A stretch of 64,000 nucleotides of DNA. Source: Nitrospiraceae bacterium (GTDB lineage Bacteria; Nitrospirota; Nitrospiria; Nitrospirales; Nitrospiraceae). The translations under genes were made by a program, and so were the position numbers. The notes beneath the pieces were generated by a model that saw only the letters and a list, made by a program, of their open reading frames with translations, was not told the DNA's origin and searched no databases. The stretch covers positions 46,447 to 110,446 of the forward strand of contig CAKKRE010000037.1 of NCBI GenBank assembly GCA_919902505.1, given 5' to 3'. Shown piece by piece: positions 61,837 to 64,000 of the stretch; within the stretch, counting starts at the first letter, position 1; each line of letters starts with the position of its first letter.

Positions 61837-62304
61837 ATGGCGTCTTTGCTCACAATCAGTCAGCTTGCAAAAGTTGCAGGTGTCCACGTTCAAACCGTGC
61901 GGTACTACGAACGGTGCCACCTGCTCAAGCCACTAGCCCGATCGGCCTCGAGATATCGGCTGTACGGGACGAATGAAGCACAGCGGCTCCGGTTTATTAA
62001 GAACGCACAGGCCCTGGGATTCACCCTTCGAGAGATCGACGAGTTACTGAGCCTTCAAGTCAATGGCCGGGCGCGTTGTAGCGACGTACAACGGAAGGCA
62101 AAAGCCAAGTTGCAGAGCGTCGAAGCAAAGATACAAGACCTACACGCATTGGCCAGAGCGTTGAGCGGCTTGATTCGCACCTGCCGGGCGGGCCGGCCCG
62201 TTGAGTGCTGCCAAATTTTGCATCATATGGAGAGAGAACAGACCGCCTCACCTCAACCAAAAAACGGAGGAACTCGTGACAAGTCTGAGCGAAACGCTGT
62301 TTAG
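61837..62304 (+). CDS. MerR-family metal-responsive regulator with MerR(Hg)-like Cys
   Basis: 155 residues. The DNA-binding helices are TISQLAKVAGVHVQTVRYYE, and RFIKNAQALGFTLREIDELL begins the dimer helix. The metal Cys positions are Cys81, Cys116 and Cys124/125 (RCSDVQRK, LIRTCRAG, ECCQIL), nearly the same as Cys82, Cys117 and Cys126 of Tn501 MerR. Its ligand might be Hg(II), As(III) or another thiophilic metal; no mer genes follow. ATG with CAAGGAG upstream. It overlaps the next gene by 29 bases. Confidence 0.9.
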   Translation: MASLLTISQLAKVAGVHVQTVRYYERCHLLKPLARSASRYRLYGTNEAQRLRFIKNAQALGFTLREIDELLSLQVNGRARCSDVQRKAKAKLQSVEAKIQDLHALARALSGLIRTCRAGRPVECCQILHHMEREQTASPQPKNGGTRDKSERNAV

Positions 62305-62671
62305 GGAGTTTCGTCGTCTCAGCCCGAAAGTGACCGGCGGGCTCCTTCGCATGCGTCAGGAGGCCTATTGCGATGGAGCGGTTCCCGCTAAGCACAAGCT
62401 GCTCACCGCGATGGCGATCTCCATCGCGATCCGATGCGAACCATGCATTCGCGCCTATGTCCGAATGGCACGCGAGAAAGGCGTCACACAAGAAGAACTG
62501 ATCGAATTCCTCGAAGTCGCGATCACCATGCAGGGCTGTCCCGGCGAGGAATGGGCGCTAAAGGCCTACGCCGCCTATAAGGAATCTATCGGTCCTGAGA
62601 CGACTTCGGATGCCGCAGGTTGCTGCGATCACCAAACGCCAACCGATACCGATGAAGAGGAGGCACCATGA
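62276..62671 (+). CDS. AhpD-like / carboxymuconolactone-decarboxylase family protein
   Basis: 131 residues. The core helix AISIAIRCEPCIRAYVRMAR carries the CxxC redox pair, and EFLEVAITMQGCPGEEWALK follows; GCC lies near the C-terminus. This matches AhpD-type peroxidase-linked proteins, including a subgroup found beside ArsS and called arsenosugar-associated peroxidase-like protein. GTG at 62276 has GGAGGAACTC upstream. It overlaps merR and abuts dsrE (ATGA), so it belongs to the merR unit. A reductase or peroxidase role is inferred. Confidence 0.82.
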   Translation: MTSLSETLFREFRRLSPKVTGGLLRMRQEAYCDGAVPAKHKLLTAMAISIAIRCEPCIRAYVRMAREKGVTQEELIEFLEVAITMQGCPGEEWALKAYAAYKESIGPETTSDAAGCCDHQTPTDTDEEEAP

Positions 62672-63204
62672 AACGACGATTCGCTCCCCTGCTCATGACC
62701 TTCACAGCGCTCGTCTTGAGCACGGGACTTTGGATTCCTGCAGCATCCGCAGCCAACATCCTGATCCATATGAAAACATCGCTTGCCGTGGACGATGCAC
62801 AAATCTGCGCGGTACCAAACGTTGCCTGGGCAGCCGTGAAGGCTGGGCATAAGGTGACGATCCTGGTGGATGCGAGCGCCGTGACGTCGGTCACGAAGGG
62901 CTTCGGCTGGTTTAGGGCATTAATCGGGACTGATTCCACAGCGCTGGATCGTGCAGGGTTACCGGAGCGAGAGCGGCAGAGCCTCTCCGAACAGATGGGC
63001 GTGCCGTTGGAGCAGACCCCGCACAACTATGGCGAGTACTTCGATTTGCTCAAGAGCAAGCTGGGCGTTGAAATCTACGGAAATCAGACCATGATGCTAC
63101 TGTACAAGATCGATCCGGCGCGGGTCGCCTCTTCAGTCACGCCGATCCCACTCGCAAAGATGGTGGACATGTTCGCGTCAGCCGACCGAGTGATCGTGTA
63201 TTAG
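62668..63204 (+). CDS. Exported DsrE-family protein
   Basis: 178 residues. A signal peptide (LLMTFTALVLSTGLWIPAAS) predicts export. The mature part has ANILIHMKTSLAVDDAQICA and VAWAAVKAGHKVTILVDASA, the DsrE alpha-beta fold, plus a C-terminal PLAKMVDMFASADRVIVY. The sulfur-carrier Cys of DsrE is not clearly placed: the only mature Cys is in QICAVPN. It overlaps the AhpD gene as ATGA. A thiol or sulfur-handling role beside arsenic proteins is possible. Confidence 0.8.
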   Translation: MKRRFAPLLMTFTALVLSTGLWIPAASAANILIHMKTSLAVDDAQICAVPNVAWAAVKAGHKVTILVDASAVTSVTKGFGWFRALIGTDSTALDRAGLPERERQSLSEQMGVPLEQTPHNYGEYFDLLKSKLGVEIYGNQTMMLLYKIDPARVASSVTPIPLAKMVDMFASADRVIVY

Positions 63205-63248
63205 AAATACCGTTGACGGTTGGATTGGACGAGGGATAGACTGACGCC

Positions 63249-63620
63249 ATGAGAACACGTTCCCATCGTTCTCGATCATTTCTCGCCGGCACCATCGTGG
63301 TGTTCTTGCTGGCGTTCAGCTTCAATGCGTATGCCTGTATCGTGCCGCTGTCGGGAACCACCGATGCCTCGATGGCAAACGGCTGTTCGACCCCTCTTGA
63401 GCAACCAGCCCGGCAATTGTGCGACGCGTTTAAAACTCTGGGAATCGAGTCCGGCTCCCAGTCGTCGTCGCTTGTGGACCATCACCTCCTGGCTGACCAC
63501 GCGCTGGCAGCGCGCCCAGCCGTAAGCCATCATTTCCGGCGTATCCTCCCCCAAGATCATCCGCTCGAATCAAGTTCTCCCCCACATCAGTCTCTCGCGA
63601 CCACCGTGCTTCGTATCTGA
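63249..63620 (+). CDS. Small exported protein before the TolC-like gene
   Basis: 123 residues. An N-terminal helix FLAGTIVVFLLAFSFNAYAC ends in AYAC, a possible lipobox or signal site. The rest is polar and His-rich (VDHHLLADHALAARPAVSHH). Histidine-rich small proteins often precede heavy-metal RND operons, like CzcI-type proteins, and a TolC homologue follows at 63769. No close family is recognised. Confidence 0.6.
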   Translation: MRTRSHRSRSFLAGTIVVFLLAFSFNAYACIVPLSGTTDASMANGCSTPLEQPARQLCDAFKTLGIESGSQSSSLVDHHLLADHALAARPAVSHHFRRILPQDHPLESSSPPHQSLATTVLRI

Positions 63621-63768
63621 TCTCTCCGGTTCTTTCTTCACCGTTCCACCATCGCATCGTCTGCCCGGCGCGGGTCTTGGCCCTTTCGATCCCTCATTCT
63701 GGTGCGGGGATGAGGGCCTGAGAGCCGCGAGAGCGACGGGCAGGAAACCTTTTGGGGAGGGTTATCAC

Positions 63769-64000
63769 ATGACGTGGTCAATTCGGTTTTGGCTACTGAC
63801 TCTCGCGATCATGAGCCTGGTCTTCTGGACGGACGAACGCCGCATCGCCCACGCGGCCGATCTGACTCCGCAACCGTCATTGGTGTTACCGGACTTGATC
63901 CAGGAGGCCCTGGCCCGGAATCCTGAAATTGTCGCGGTGCGCAAACAATGGGAAGCGGCCTCGCAACGGATTGCACAGGCACGGACGCTGGACGATCCAA
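63769..64000 (+). CDS. TolC-family outer-membrane efflux protein, N-terminal part
   Basis: The window holds the first 77 codons. A signal peptide (LLTLAIMSLVFWTDERRIAHA) is followed by LVLPDLIQEALARNPEIVAV, the start of the TolC/CzcC helical domain (LxxAlxxNPxi). QWEAASQRIAQARTLDDP continues the helix. GGGGAGG at 63754-63760 is 8 bases from the ATG. It probably starts a CzcCBA-type efflux unit that runs beyond the window; the rest is missing. Confidence 0.88.
   Translation, partial: MTWSIRFWLLTLAIMSLVFWTDERRIAHAADLTPQPSLVLPDLIQEALARNPEIVAVRKQWEAASQRIAQARTLDDP

Noticed and set aside
63670..63730. CCCTCAT/ATGAGGG stem-loop before the TolC gene as a terminator
   Set aside because: The loop is 12 bases and no T-run follows.
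1..64000. CRISPR arrays, tRNA or rRNA genes
   Set aside because: No regularly spaced direct repeats and no cloverleaf-like or rRNA-like stretches were seen in the gaps.

Overview
The window looks like a chromosomal segment of a high-GC Gram-negative bacterium, most probably a Nitrospira-type member of the Nitrospirota. This is inferred from protein style, gene neighbourhoods and the intergenic repeats, not from a marker gene. Evidence for an outer membrane includes a porin, RND and TolC genes, many lipoproteins and lytic transglycosylases. There are no rRNA or tRNA genes and no CRISPR array. Most genes are chromosomal housekeeping genes; two blocks are accessory in character.

Region 1 (1-15.7 kb): a cut N-terminus (GNAT-like), a tandem universal stress protein, a heavy-metal RND pair (adaptor and pump) coupled to an MgtA-like P-type ATPase, a hybrid histidine kinase and a CaCA-type antiporter. 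Small secreted or cytosolic proteins follow (PilZ, TPR, NTF2-like). Several MITE-like inverted-repeat elements bounded by CTAG lie between these genes.

Region 2 (15.7-49.2 kb): mainly housekeeping. It holds a Ca-type P-ATPase, an ABC exporter with a phosphoesterase, a 31-residue COX24-type basic protein, nadB, a lytic transglycosylase and pabB-pabC. The F0 part of ATP synthase (atpI-B-E-F, without F1 genes) comes next, then larE, an M16 protease pair, rlmN, slt and zapB-zapA. A 6S RNA candidate lies between zapA and rny, followed by ymdB, xseA-xseB, tlyA, a GalE-like epimerase, a rhodanese, cutA, an M23 peptidase, fhs and hflK-hflC.

Region 3 (49.2-63.2 kb): a composite arsenic island of four transcription units. 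(i) arsR-arsM-acr3-arsC has two near-identical operators, one before arsR and one before arsM. (ii) On the minus strand, a porin is followed by aioB-aioA (arsenite oxidase) and an unknown lipoprotein. (iii) On the minus strand, a long arsM is followed by arsR2, arsS (arsenosugar-type radical SAM) and a PiT phosphate transporter. (iv) A MerR regulator precedes an AhpD-like and a DsrE-like protein. Together these would oxidise arsenite in the periplasm, reduce and export cytoplasmic arsenic, and methylate it and build it into an organoarsenical. No cytochrome c or AioXSR regulator is present here.

Region 4 (63.2-64 kb): a small secreted protein and the start of a TolC-type outer-membrane factor, probably the beginning of another efflux operon.
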